The notes beneath the pieces are model-generated. The model had not been told where the DNA came from and ran no database searches. It saw only the letters and a list, made by a program, of their open reading frames with translations. This document shows, in pieces, positions 25,239-34,336 of a DNA stretch of 64,000 nt (positions are counted from its first letter, which is position 1; each line of letters begins with the position of its first letter). A program made the translations under genes and the position numbers. The DNA comes from Alistipes sp. (lineage in GTDB: Bacteria > Bacteroidota > Bacteroidia > Bacteroidales > Rikenellaceae): assembly GCA_017481925.1 (NCBI GenBank), contig JAFUOK010000009.1:1-64000 (forward strand). Reading direction: 5' to 3'.

Positions 25239-27068
25239 TTATCTTTTCTGTGTGTTGTTGGAGCAGTCGATGAGCGACATCTGGCAAGCCTTGCAGTCGA
25301 ACTCCAGGCGGTAGCGTGCCGTGCCGTGTTCGATATATAGGTCGCCCCGTAGCGTGGGACTCTTTTTCAGGCATTGACCTATCTCACGACGTATGCAGTA
25401 ACTCGAAATCATTACTCGCTCGCCCTGCGTAGGTTGCAACTCCAACGCTGGCTCAATCTCCTCTGCGCCATGTGCAAGATAGAACTCCCGTGCCATGCTA
25501 TTTGTGACATTCTCATAGCGTGAGACATTTGCGTATGGATAGCGTGCCGTGCCATCATCTGCAAGGATGAGGTGGGGTAGTGGCCGTTGCAGACGAGCCT
25601 GACGCAGTGCCTCCAGCGCCTCGCGTCGCACTTCGGCAAGAAGCGATGCAGGGGCAAAATATTCGCTACCCTGAACCTCTACACTGCTTATCGAAAATAT
25701 TGTGCCTCCACTCTTCTCTACCGTTCGGCATGCCGTGTCGGCCATCTTTAACTTTTCGCTCGAGGACTCCAATGCTACGTCTCGCTTTATCGTAACGCTT
25801 ACCCCCTCGCAATCCACAACCGAGAGCGAAATGCCGTCGGCTGATAATGTGAGGTGTGCCGTAGCGTCTATTGTACGTCGTGTACGCGAACGATCCACAG
25901 ACTGTGAGAAACGATGGTCATAGTTGCGATAAACATCAGCACCTACCACTATGCCATCCATACGGTTGGGAATGATGTTGCCGGCCTCCACGGCGTTTAT
26001 GTTGGTACCGTTCATACCCTCCGCCGAGATTATGCAAATACCATCGCCAGCCGTTAAGTCGCACGCAGGCGATAGGGAAAATCCTTTGCGTGTAATCTTC
26101 GCAACGCGTCCCAAATATTCTCCTACGGCCTTTGGCGTGTCGAACGATGCTACGCCCGAACGCTTGCCGTGGAGCATATATTGCGATGCGCCACGTGTAA
26201 AGCTCTTCTGCGGGTTGGGCTCAAACTCCGTTGTTGTACGCCCTGCGGAGGGTCGCGAAATATCCTTGCGACGCTCGAGGATTGAGTCTATCTGACGACG
26301 ATAGTAATTGACCACATTCTTTATATAGCGGGCATCCTTCAGTCGTCCCTCGATCTTGAATGACGATATACCCACATCAATCAACGCTTCCAAATCCTCC
26401 GATAGGTCGAGATCTCGCACCGAGAGCAGGTGTTTGCCCGCCATTATTGTGCGACCGCTATTGTCCTTCAAATCGTAGGGCAGACGACAGGGCTGCGAGC
26501 ACTCTCCACGATTGCCACTACGCTGTGACGTTGAGCGAGAGAGGAAACAGCGTCCGCTATATCCCACGCATATTGCACCATGCACAAAGCACTCCAACTC
26601 GGCCGTTGTGGCCTCGCGTATGCGACGGATATCCTCCAACGTAAGGGCTCGCTCCAGGATCACGCGAGAGAAACCGCACTGCTCTAAGAAGAGTGCCTGC
26701 TCGGGTGTTACCGTGCCCGCTTGCGTCGATGCGTGTAACTCTACGGGGAGGTTCATGCGTCGCAGAGCCATATCCTGCACGATCAGGGCGTCTATGCCCG
26801 TGCTGATGAGTTCGCGAGCCATACGCTCGGCGTCGGCCAACTCGTCATCGTAGAGTACCGTGTTTAGCGTAGAGTGAACTCTCACGCCATACTGATGGGC
26901 ATACTCCACCGTGCGGGCTACATCCTCCAGAGAGTTTGCCGCCGCACGTCGTGCGCCAAAGCGTGCCGCGCCCATATAGATAGCATCGGCACCGTGATCT
27001 ACGGCAGCGCGTGCTGCATCGTAATCCTTGGCAGGCGAGAGTAATTCAACGTAACGCATAGAGTTCAT
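25239..27068 (-). CDS. U32-family protein, RlhA/YhbU-YegQ type
   Basis: A 609-residue member of the U32 peptidase family; despite the name, known members such as RlhA and TrhP install hydroxyl groups on rRNA or tRNA and depend on an Fe-S cluster. The N-terminal TIM-barrel has SPAKDYDAARAAVDHGADAIY and the cysteine set for a cluster in VGYSGRCFLSRS and RGECSQPCRLPYDL (plus Cys near FVHGAICV). The C-terminal half holds the DUF3656-like beta domain. A start at 27068 or the ATG at 27059 is possible. It heads an operon with a methyltransferase and the CHR pair and is divergent from serS. Confidence 0.83.
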   Translation of the reverse strand: MNSMRYVELLSPAKDYDAARAAVDHGADAIYMGAARFGARRAAANSLEDVARTVEYAHQYGVRVHSTLNTVLYDDELADAERMARELISTGIDALIVQDMALRRMNLPVELHASTQAGTVTPEQALFLEQCGFSRVILERALTLEDIRRIREATTAELECFVHGAICVGYSGRCFLSRSTSQRSGNRGECSQPCRLPYDLKDNSGRTIMAGKHLLSVRDLDLSEDLEALIDVGISSFKIEGRLKDARYIKNVVNYYRRQIDSILERRKDISRPSAGRTTTEFEPNPQKSFTRGASQYMLHGKRSGVASFDTPKAVGEYLGRVAKITRKGFSLSPACDLTAGDGICIISAEGMNGTNINAVEAGNIIPNRMDGIVVGADVYRNYDHRFSQSVDRSRTRRTIDATAHLTLSADGISLSVVDCEGVSVTIKRDVALESSSEKLKMADTACRTVEKSGGTIFSISSVEVQGSEYFAPASLLAEVRREALEALRQARLQRPLPHLILADDGTARYPYANVSRYENVTNSMAREFYLAHGAEEIEPALELQPTQGERVMISSYCIRREIGQCLKKSPTLRGDLYIEHGTARYRLEFDCKACQMSLIDCSNNTQKR

Positions 27069-27078
27069 ATAATTTGTG

Positions 27079-27086
27079 CAAAATTA
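27079..27086 (-). promoter_or_regulatory. -7 box ahead of the U32 gene
   Basis: On the minus strand TAATTTTG matches TAnnTTTG; a TTTG is present upstream but only 12 bases away, so the -33 element is unclear. Confidence 0.4.
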
Positions 27087-27180
27087 GTAAAGAATGTGCA
27101 AATTACCGCTTTTGGTGGCTCTTTTTCTTATGTGGTGGTAAAAAAGCGGCGAGGAGAGGATAACGAATAAAGATTTTTCT

Positions 27181-27188
27181 TAACTTTG
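27181..27188 (+). promoter_or_regulatory. -7 box ahead of serS
   Basis: TAACTTTG lies 33 bases before the serS start. No clear -33 element. Confidence 0.5.
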
Positions 27189-27220
27189 CACATTATACAA
27201 ACTCAAAAAGCAGAAAACTT

Positions 27221-28492
27221 ATGCTCACACTTAAGCAACTCAGAGACGATAAGCAGGCTGCAATCACCCGCCTGGCAAAGAAGGGTGTGGATGCCGCTCC
27301 CATCATCGAAAAGATAGAGCAGGCTGACGATCGCCGCAAGGCTATTCAGGCCGAATTGGATAACTGTCTGGCACAGCAGAATGCCGCCGCCAAGCAGATT
27401 GGTATGCTCATTGGTCAGGGCCGCAAGGATGAGGCCGAGGCCAAGAAGCAGGAGGTTGCCTCACTGAAGGCTCGTTCGGCAGAGCTCGCTGCAGAGCACC
27501 AGAAGGCACAGGATGAATTGCAGGCACAGATTGTTCTCTTGCCCAACTTCCCCGCCGATATTGTTCCCGAGGGACGCACGGCCGAGGATAATGTGGTTGT
27601 AAAGTTGGTGGAGAACTACACAACTCTTCCCGAAAATCCCCTGCCACACTGGGAACTTGCCCGCAAGTACGATATTATCGACTTCGACCTGGGCGTAAAG
27701 CTTACAGGTGCCGGTTTCCCCGTATATAAGGGTCAGGGCGCACGTCTGCAGCGTGCATTGATCAACTACTTCCTCGACTGCAACACCGCCGCAGGCTATC
27801 AGGAGGTGGAGCCTCCCGTAATGGTAAATGAGGCTTCTGGCTTTGGTACAGGTCAGTTGCCCGACAAGGAGGGTCAGATGTATCATGCTACGGCCGATAA
27901 CTTCTATCTCGTGCCTACTGCCGAGGTTCCCGTGACCAATATCTTCCGCGATGTTATCCTCGACAAGAGCGAGTTCCCCGTGAAGATGACCGCCTATACC
28001 CCTTGCTTCCGTCGTGAGGCAGGTTCATATGGTAAGGATGTGCGTGGTCTAAACCGTCTGCACCAGTTCGACAAGGTGGAGATCGTGCAGTTGGCTCTGC
28101 CCGAGAACTCATACGAGGCTCTGGATGGCATGGTAGCTCACGTTGAGAAGATTGTCGCTTCGCTGGGCTTGCCTTATCGTATCCTTCGTCTGTGTGGTGG
28201 CGATATGTCGTTCACGTCGGCTCTTACTTACGACTTTGAGGTCTATTCAGAGGCGCAGAAGCGTTGGCTGGAGGTGTCGTCAGTATCAAACTTCGAGTCT
28301 TTCCAGGCCAATCGTCTGAAGTTGCGCTATCGTGACGAGAACAAGAAGACGCAGCTGGCTCACACGCTCAACGGCTCTTCGTTGGCTCTGCCCCGTATCG
28401 TTGCGGCGTTGTTGGAGAACAATCAGACCGAGGACGGAATCCGCATCCCCGAGGTGCTAATTCCTTATACAGGCTTTGATTTTATCAAATAA
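27221..28492 (+). CDS. serS: Seryl-tRNA synthetase
   Basis: A class II synthetase of 423 residues that charges tRNA-Ser and, in organisms that use it, tRNA-Sec. The N-terminal ~110 residues form the long antiparallel coiled coil that grips the tRNA variable arm. Motif 2 is FRREAGSYGKDVRGLNRLHQ (Phe-Arg-x-Glu), and motif 3 lies in NGSSLALPRIVAALLEN (Gly-x-Gly-type site with Arg). It has its own promoter and its 3' end contains the promoter for the ferredoxin gene. Confidence 0.96.
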   Translation: MLTLKQLRDDKQAAITRLAKKGVDAAPIIEKIEQADDRRKAIQAELDNCLAQQNAAAKQIGMLIGQGRKDEAEAKKQEVASLKARSAELAAEHQKAQDELQAQIVLLPNFPADIVPEGRTAEDNVVVKLVENYTTLPENPLPHWELARKYDIIDFDLGVKLTGAGFPVYKGQGARLQRALINYFLDCNTAAGYQEVEPPVMVNEASGFGTGQLPDKEGQMYHATADNFYLVPTAEVPVTNIFRDVILDKSEFPVKMTAYTPCFRREAGSYGKDVRGLNRLHQFDKVEIVQLALPENSYEALDGMVAHVEKIVASLGLPYRILRLCGGDMSFTSALTYDFEVYSEAQKRWLEVSSVSNFESFQANRLKLRYRDENKKTQLAHTLNGSSLALPRIVAALLENNQTEDGIRIPEVLIPYTGFDFIK

Positions 28493-28505
28493 TGTATTAT
28501 ATTTG
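28475..28505 (+). promoter_or_regulatory. Promoter of the ferredoxin gene
   Basis: TTTG at 28475-28478, a 19-base spacer and TATATTTG at 28498-28505: a near-perfect Bacteroidota promoter. The -33 element lies inside the end of serS. Confidence 0.75.
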
Positions 28506-28545
28506 CATAGGAACTTTTTAACAAACACATAAAACAAACAAAACT

Positions 28546-28713
28546 ATGGCTTACAAAATTTCTGATTCTTGTGTAGCGTGTGGTACTTGCATCGACGAGT
28601 GCCCCGTAGAGGCTATCTCAGCTGGTGATATCTATGTAATTGATCCCGACAAGTGTATTGACTGTGGTACTTGCGCAGGCGTTTGCCCCAGCGAGGCTAT
28701 TGCTGCAGAGTAA
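28546..28713 (+). CDS. 2x[4Fe-4S] ferredoxin
   Basis: A 55-residue electron carrier. Two complete cluster motifs are visible: CVACGTCIDECP and CIDCGTCAGVCP, each Cys-x2-Cys-x2-Cys-x3-Cys-Pro. Such low-potential ferredoxins serve pyruvate:ferredoxin oxidoreductase and related enzymes in anaerobes. It has its own strong promoter and terminator, so it is a single-gene transcript, and is only about 2 kb from the Ehr-like complex. Ferredoxin use by that complex is possible but not shown by position alone. Confidence 0.95.
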   Translation: MAYKISDSCVACGTCIDECPVEAISAGDIYVIDPDKCIDCGTCAGVCPSEAIAAE

Positions 28714-28730
28714 TTCATATAGAGAGAAAA

Positions 28731-28771
28731 AGAGAGGGACAGCACCGAATGGCTGTCCCTCTCTTTTTTTT
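28731..28771 (+). terminator. Rho-independent terminator
   Basis: A perfect 13-bp stem (28731-28743 with 28752-28764), 8-base loop and a run of seven T. It ends the ferredoxin transcript and lies before the convergent gene at 28784. Confidence 0.92.
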
Positions 28772-28783
28772 GTATGAGGTCAA

Positions 28784-29179
28784 TTATTCTCTTTCGATAT
28801 ACATATTTGTGCGGCGTGGATCGCGTGGCAGGGGTATTACTTCGGGATCACGCTTCAAGGGTATGCGGCGTGGCACAAACACATCCTTCTGCATCTGCTC
28901 AAATCGTTTTGCCTGCTCGGCGGTAAGCACTCCCTTCACGGCATTATCCGTTGCCGTGCGGTCTGCCTCCTGCTGGGCCATACGCTTATTCTCTTTGCGC
29001 CACATCTTCAGATATGCTTTATATACCTTATTGTATTGCTGCTCGCTGAGCGAGAGCGCAGAGCGCAGTTCTTCAGCACTGGCCTTGGCACGCTCTTCGG
29101 CTGACGTTGAGGCAATAGTTTGCGCTGATGCCACAACGGCAAAAGCGATTGCTATGAAGGTAAATATACTCTTTTTCAT
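28784..29179 (-). CDS. Small secreted DUF4890/Spy-like protein
   Basis: A 131-residue protein with a signal peptide (ends near ASAQT). The mature part is helical with repeated Leu-Ser-x-x-Gln-x-x-x-hydrophobic stretches (ALSLSEQQYNKVYKAYLKM, LTAEQAKRFEQMQKD), as in Spy/CpxP-like periplasmic proteins, and ends in a charged, proline-rich tail. In Bacteroidota such genes are usually annotated DUF4890. It is last in the downstream region of the Ehr-like operon, 47 bases after the symporter gene. A chaperone-like role is inference. Confidence 0.6.
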   Translation of the reverse strand: MKKSIFTFIAIAFAVVASAQTIASTSAEERAKASAEELRSALSLSEQQYNKVYKAYLKMWRKENKRMAQQEADRTATDNAVKGVLTAEQAKRFEQMQKDVFVPRRIPLKRDPEVIPLPRDPRRTNMYIERE

Positions 29180-29226
29180 CTCTTTGCTTTTTAATATAAC
29201 GTAAAACTCCTGTTTTTATTGCGTGA

Positions 29227-30630
29227 TTACCAGCTCTCTATCGCATCATTCGAGGCAAACTCCTTGATTTCACTCTTTCTAAATACAGGATCCTTACCCT
29301 CGCTCTTCTGCTTGCGATAATCCTTGAGCAGGGTAAATACCTGTCCGCCCAAGAGCACGATTGCGGCAATATTGCAGAGTGTCATCAATCCCATCGTAAG
29401 GTCAGCCAGACTCCATACCGTTTGCAGGCTCATTATGGCACCACCCATAACCATCACACATACCAACGTGCGATAAATGTTGAGAACCTTCTTCGATGAT
29501 GAAACAAATTTGATGTTTGCTTCGCCATAGTAGTAGTTTCCGATAATCGATGAGAAGGCAAAGAAGAAGATGGCAATAGCGACAAAAATTCTGCCTGCGC
29601 TACCAATCTGCACCGTTAGAGCCTCCTGTGTAAGACGTATGCCATCCATCTCGCCCCCGAGTTCTATGCCACTCATCAGGATGATAAAGGCTGTGCAGGA
29701 GCAGATGATCAGTGTATCGGTGAATACTCCGAGGCTTTGGATAAGTCCCTGCTTTACGGGGTGCGATGTCGATGCCGTAGCCGCTACGTTGGGAGCAGAA
29801 CCCATACCCGCCTCATTGCTGAACAGACCTCGTTTGATACCCTGCATAAGCGCAGCACCTACACCTCCGCCTACGACCTGCTCCACGCCAAAGGCGTTCT
29901 TGAAGATTAACTCCAATACGGCAGGCAACTGCGAGATGTTCAGTACAACGATTGTCAGCGCCAGAAGAATATAACCTAGTGCCATAATGGGTACGATCAC
30001 TGAACTAACCTTTGCGATGCGCTGTATGCCACCGAAGATGATGATGAGCGTCATCACGGTAATGGCGATGCCGATATATACGTGGTTTATGCCAAAGGCA
30101 TTCTCTACCGCTTCGCAAAGCGTGTTGCTCTGCACCGTGTTGAAGGCAAAACCGAACGTGAGGATAGTCAGCACACTGAACAGCACAGCCATCCATCGAC
30201 ACTTCAATCCGTGCAGGATATAGTATGCAGGACCTCCGATAAAAGAGTCCTCGGTGCGACGCTTGTATAATTGTGCGAGCGTACTCTCGATGAAGGCATT
30301 TGCCGAGCCTATAAGTGCAATTACCCACATCCAGAATACTGCACCTGGGCCACCTACGGCAATAGCCGTAGCCACACCTGCCAGGTTGCCCGTACCCACA
30401 CGGCTGGCAAGCGACACGGCAAAGGCCTGAAATGGAGATATGTGTTTACCCTGCTCGTGGTGGCGTTCGTTTGAGTTTGCTAATTGGCGAATCATCTCAC
30501 CAATCATACGGAACTGCACAAAACCACTACGTACTGTAAAGTAGAGCGCACAGGCGATCAGGGCAGCGATCATAATGTATGTCCACAGCAGGTCGTTTGT
30601 GACGTCGATAATGTGTTGCAGGGTCTCCAT
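29227..30630 (-). CDS. AGCS-family sodium/alanine symporter
   Basis: A 467-residue transporter with about eleven helices and the AGCS family signature blocks (ASRVGTGNLAGVATAIAVGGPGAVFWMW and SNEAGMGSAPNVAAT are cut to GTGNLAGVA and FSNEAGMGSAP here). It couples Na+ entry to uptake of alanine, glycine or similar amino acids. It begins 11 bases after the stop of the last Ehr-complex subunit gene, so it is probably on the same transcript. That may mean the complex makes or uses an ion gradient tapped by this carrier, but a shared transcript is not proof. Confidence 0.88.
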   Translation of the reverse strand: METLQHIIDVTNDLLWTYIMIAALIACALYFTVRSGFVQFRMIGEMIRQLANSNERHHEQGKHISPFQAFAVSLASRVGTGNLAGVATAIAVGGPGAVFWMWVIALIGSANAFIESTLAQLYKRRTEDSFIGGPAYYILHGLKCRWMAVLFSVLTILTFGFAFNTVQSNTLCEAVENAFGINHVYIGIAITVMTLIIIFGGIQRIAKVSSVIVPIMALGYILLALTIVVLNISQLPAVLELIFKNAFGVEQVVGGGVGAALMQGIKRGLFSNEAGMGSAPNVAATASTSHPVKQGLIQSLGVFTDTLIICSCTAFIILMSGIELGGEMDGIRLTQEALTVQIGSAGRIFVAIAIFFFAFSSIIGNYYYGEANIKFVSSSKKVLNIYRTLVCVMVMGGAIMSLQTVWSLADLTMGLMTLCNIAAIVLLGGQVFTLLKDYRKQKSEGKDPVFRKSEIKEFASNDAIESW

Positions 30631-30641
30631 AGTTTTATTCT

Positions 30642-31403
30642 TTAGCGGGTTTTAAGTTTAAGCATATTCATCACGCCGTCGATGAATGTCATCGGGTGTG
30701 TAGGTGCGCCCGGCAGCCACAAATCTACCTTGTAGCGCTCCAGAAAACGGCGATCCACGGCGCGGCTATCGGCATATAAGCCACCCGAGCAGGCTTCCGA
30801 ACCACATACAATCACGATCTTCGGGTCGGGTACTGAGTTGTAGCATATATCCAGTGCCTCGGCCATATTGCTCGATATGGGGCCTGTGACGACCACTCCA
30901 TCGGCGTGGCGTGGTGAGGCTACGAACTCCACTCCGTAGCGACCGAAGTCGAAGTTTACGTTACCCGTGGCATTTAGCTCCATCTCTACCGATGCATCAC
31001 CGCCAGCCGATACCTGACGTAGTTTCAACGCACGTGAAAAGAGCGCAGGAATCTCCTCGCGCACCTGCTCGGCACAAAATGCGATACTCTCGTCCCCGGG
31101 TTTAACTATAAGCGCCTCACGAGACGTAGAACCAATCTTATAGTCGTTGGTAAAACGGATATTCTTTGCTGCTCGCAGGGCACACTCGCCGCAGAACAGA
31201 CAACGACCCAGGTCGAGCGTAAAGGGTGCTGCCGTTATGGCTTGCGTGGGGCATATCTTGGCTGCCTCCTCCACGTCTGACATATCGTCTGTCGTGGTCA
31301 GCACGGGGCGACCACGAAACTCCTCGGTCAGTTCTACGGCATTCAGGTCGGGTATATACTGCCAACCGTGGCTCTTGAGTACCTTCAGTTTAGGGAAAAT
31401 CAT
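30642..31403 (-). CDS. Ehr/Hyf-complex small subunit fused to a one-cluster ferredoxin domain
   Basis: A 253-residue protein. The N-terminal half is ferredoxin-like: Cys51 (CPTQ), Cys68, Cys71 and Cys74 (CLFCGEC) give one [4Fe-4S] site; the usual second set is absent. The C-terminal half matches NuoB/HycG/HyfI small subunits (GRYGVEFVASPRHADGVVVTGP). At the family motif Cys-x2-Cys-Glu-x-Glu this copy has Asp136 and Val139 before EMELNA, the C-terminal Cys-Pro ligand is Ala233 (PGAPTHP), and only Cys205 lies near the third position. So the proximal cluster appears lost. It starts 11 bases after the large subunit gene. Confidence 0.85.
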   Translation of the reverse strand: MIFPKLKVLKSHGWQYIPDLNAVELTEEFRGRPVLTTTDDMSDVEEAAKICPTQAITAAPFTLDLGRCLFCGECALRAAKNIRFTNDYKIGSTSREALIVKPGDESIAFCAEQVREEIPALFSRALKLRQVSAGGDASVEMELNATGNVNFDFGRYGVEFVASPRHADGVVVTGPISSNMAEALDICYNSVPDPKIVIVCGSEACSGGLYADSRAVDRRFLERYKVDLWLPGAPTHPMTFIDGVMNMLKLKTR

Positions 31404-31414
31404 ACTCTGATATA

Positions 31415-32926
31415 TTAAAGGTCGTGACCGCAGTACGACAGGTTAAAACTCTTGTTACAAATCGGGAAGTCCGATATACCCTCACCTCTTACGGCTATGG
31501 CCAGTGCCAACCAGTTGTGCAGGCTGGGGTCTTTGATCTTGTAGGTTGCAATTTCGCCCTGAGCATTGGTCGTGGCTACGTGGCAAATCTCGCCACGCCA
31601 GCCCTCAATGAGCGAGAAGGCCAACGACTCTGCTGCCATCGGCACCTCATAGTCGGGGCGTGCAATATCGGTAGGAGTGTATGTTGCAAGCAACTGCTCG
31701 ATATAGTCTGCCGATTGCAATACCTCGCTGCAACGCATTGTCAGACGTGCCATCACGTCGCCGTGACGCTTTACGATGCTCTCGTGCTGAATCTGCGATG
31801 CATAAGCTGCGTAAGGGTGTGAAGTGCGAATATCTCGCTTTACGCCACTTGCACGTGCTGCCATACCTACACCGCCGATACGCTGCATCTCCGCCTTGGG
31901 AACGATGCCGCACTGCTCGAAACGAGCAAGGAGCGAGGGCGATGACTTTATATCCTCCACAACCTCATTGTAGCGACGGCGTATCTCAGCAACATTCGTT
32001 CTTATCATTGCAACCTTCTCCGTTGTGAGAGGTTTGTTTGTGCCACACGGGCGGATAAGTCCCTTGCCAAAGCGGTTGCCGCACCACGCTTGCGTGGTGT
32101 TGATGGTCATTGTTCGCAGCGCCTCACAAGCCACCTGCCCAAGCTGATAAGCAACATCCATCGACAGGGCACCAGTATCGGCAATATGCATAGCCATACG
32201 CTCCAACTCCAAAGCCACCGTGCGCTCTATCCAAAGAGCCTCAGAGGCAGGTTTGTGAGCCAGCTTCTCCACTACGGAAGAGTATGCCGTGGCGTGCGAT
32301 ACTGCGCTATCGCCGGCAATGCCCTCAGCGAGCAGTGTCTGGCGCAGACGATTTGTAGTGGATGAAAACTCATGCTCTGCGCCACGGTGCTGGTAGCCGA
32401 GTGCAATTTCGAGATGCAACACACTCTCTCCATTGCATACAAAGCGGAATGCTCCGGGTTCGATGATACCTGCGTGAATAGGACCTACATTCACTTCGTG
32501 CAGAGTCTCACCCTCGATGGTGTAGAAGGGGTAGTTGTCCATCGTAGAGTTGCGGTTGCGGCGGTTGAAGGGAAAGCGCAGAGGCTTATTCCACGGCATA
32601 GAGTCAAACTCTACGTTATAGAGCTCTGTAATCTCTCGCTCGAACGGATGCAGAGCAGGGTGCAATGCCGTGAGCGAAGGCAGAGCCACATCCTCATAAT
32701 AATCCATCGCAAACGACGAGAGCATCATCTTATGCTCGTGGTCATCGAGCAGAATCATATAGAACTTAAGGCGTGTGCCGTCGGGTGTGGCGAAGTAGTG
32801 AGCTACGTGATAACGCTCATCCTGCAGACGCTCCTTAAGGTCGTTATATAGTGCCGCATAGTCCACTTCGGGAATATCCTTCAGCGCTATGGCTTCGGCC
32901 ATATTATCGGTTATATGGTATATCAT
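31415..32926 (-). CDS. Ehr/Hyf-complex large (NuoCD/HyfG-like) subunit lacking NiFe ligands
   Basis: A 503-residue fusion of a NuoC-like domain (about residues 1-140; FEREITELYNVEFDSMPW) and a NuoD/hydrogenase large-subunit domain. Hydrogenases have R-x-C-G-x-C-x3-H and D-P-C-x2-C; here these read G-I-A-G-D-S-A-V-S-H (residues 202-211) and N-L-S-Y-C-G (495-500). The nickel cysteines are therefore missing, and the enzyme is not expected to make or use hydrogen. This is the hallmark of energy-converting-hydrogenase-related (Ehr) complexes. The fold and order otherwise match HyfG. Partners are the five flanking subunit genes, separated by only 3-11 bases. Confidence 0.88.
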   Translation of the reverse strand: MIYHITDNMAEAIALKDIPEVDYAALYNDLKERLQDERYHVAHYFATPDGTRLKFYMILLDDHEHKMMLSSFAMDYYEDVALPSLTALHPALHPFEREITELYNVEFDSMPWNKPLRFPFNRRNRNSTMDNYPFYTIEGETLHEVNVGPIHAGIIEPGAFRFVCNGESVLHLEIALGYQHRGAEHEFSSTTNRLRQTLLAEGIAGDSAVSHATAYSSVVEKLAHKPASEALWIERTVALELERMAMHIADTGALSMDVAYQLGQVACEALRTMTINTTQAWCGNRFGKGLIRPCGTNKPLTTEKVAMIRTNVAEIRRRYNEVVEDIKSSPSLLARFEQCGIVPKAEMQRIGGVGMAARASGVKRDIRTSHPYAAYASQIQHESIVKRHGDVMARLTMRCSEVLQSADYIEQLLATYTPTDIARPDYEVPMAAESLAFSLIEGWRGEICHVATTNAQGEIATYKIKDPSLHNWLALAIAVRGEGISDFPICNKSFNLSYCGHDL

Positions 32927-32929
32927 AGT

Positions 32930-34333
32930 TTAGAATGTTACAATGCGGGTAATTAACTCCTTCAGAAACTCGGGTTGCCACAATCCCAGCACTATCGCGG
33001 CCAAGAGCAATGACAAGGCGCTATGCGACAGACGTCGGTTGATTTTCGAGAGGTGCAACTCGTCCTGGTTGGGCTGATAGCATAGTTTGATGACACGGAA
33101 ACAGATCGAATAGACCACAACGCAGAGCATCAACACAATCAGTGCTATAAGCCACCAACCCGTAGAGGCTATGGTCTGCTTCAGAATCATCAGCTCCGAT
33201 ATAAAGAGTGGTGAGGGCGGAAATGCCAATACCACAACCATACCTCCCAGCAGACCTATGGCACCCACCTTATTAATGTTAATATAGTCACCGATACGGT
33301 TGATGCGGTAACCGTTGTATATCTGTCTTACGACCGCTATCTGCAGGAATAGGCTGCTCTTGATAAGGGTGTGGCACACCACGTGGAATACGGCTGCCCA
33401 TACTCCTATGCCACCTACTCCCAAGCCTATGGCCACGATACCCATATTCTCAACGGTCGAGTACGACAGGAATCGCTTGTAATTATTCGTACGTCGCAGG
33501 AACAGAGCACCCACGCCGAGGCTCAACACTCCGATGATGAGCATTACGTGCTGCACCCACTCAAAGACCTCAGTATGTACGAACAGACGATAGATGCGGA
33601 AGATAGCCAGGAAGCCTGCGTTCACCAATCCCGTAGAGATCAGCGCCGAGGCGGGAGCCGGAGCGGCGAAGTTGGCATCTACGCCGATGGTGTAGAGCGG
33701 GAAGATCTCCATCTTACAGCTATAACCCGTAAGGATCAGCAGGAATGCCGCCTTCAGGTATAGCGGATTGCCTTGTACGATAAGTTGCTCGAGATCGGCA
33801 TAGTTGAGCGACGAGTTCGATGTTGCCGAGCAGAGCAGCAGGATTCCCAGATAGGCAATAGCAATACCTGTAGAACATACAAACAGATACTTCCACGTAG
33901 CCTCCAGCGTTTGTGCCGAGTGGCGGTGGTAGAGGATACCTGCGCTACACAGGGTTGTCGTCTCGAGCAGAATCCACGTCACGGCAATGTTGTTGGCAAA
34001 ATATACGCCCGTAATAGATGTTGTAAGCAGAATCAGCAGGGCGAAGTATTTTCTGTAATTGCCAAGCGTGTCGTCTTTCAGATACTCCTGCGAGTGAATC
34101 AATACAAATGTCGCCACAACACCCAGTAGTAGATAAAAGAGTGTGCCGGCCTCATCGAAGGTAAAGAATACTCCCGACGTAGAGAGATAGTTACCCCCAA
34201 AGGTGATCATTGCGGCGAAGAGTGCGTGCACAGCCATATAGAGTCCGCACAGCAGGTGCACTATGCGACGCGACGGAGCGATAAACACCGCAGCTCCGAT
34301 GATGAGCCATATTGCGAAGAATATATATATCAT
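32930..34333 (-). CDS. Ehr/Hyf-complex HyfF-like membrane subunit (Mrp/NuoN type)
   Basis: A 467-residue antiporter-like proton/sodium channel subunit with about fourteen helices. It has the conserved family layout (TWILLETTTLCSAGILYH near helix 5 and KRFLSYSTVENMGIVAIGLG near helix 10, and SSLFLQIAVV). Lys and Glu residues within helices make the ion path in this family. It sits 3 bases after the HyfE-like gene and 3 before the large subunit gene. In hydrogenase-4 the equivalent gene order is HyfE-HyfF-HyfG, the same as here. Confidence 0.86.
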   Translation of the reverse strand: MIYIFFAIWLIIGAAVFIAPSRRIVHLLCGLYMAVHALFAAMITFGGNYLSTSGVFFTFDEAGTLFYLLLGVVATFVLIHSQEYLKDDTLGNYRKYFALLILLTTSITGVYFANNIAVTWILLETTTLCSAGILYHRHSAQTLEATWKYLFVCSTGIAIAYLGILLLCSATSNSSLNYADLEQLIVQGNPLYLKAAFLLILTGYSCKMEIFPLYTIGVDANFAAPAPASALISTGLVNAGFLAIFRIYRLFVHTEVFEWVQHVMLIIGVLSLGVGALFLRRTNNYKRFLSYSTVENMGIVAIGLGVGGIGVWAAVFHVVCHTLIKSSLFLQIAVVRQIYNGYRINRIGDYININKVGAIGLLGGMVVVLAFPPSPLFISELMILKQTIASTGWWLIALIVLMLCVVVYSICFRVIKLCYQPNQDELHLSKINRRLSHSALSLLLAAIVLGLWQPEFLKELITRIVTF

Positions 34334-34336
34334 AGT

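Noticed and set aside
31415..32926. A NiFe hydrogenase
   Set aside because: The nickel-binding cysteines are missing at both motifs, so hydrogen activity is not expected.
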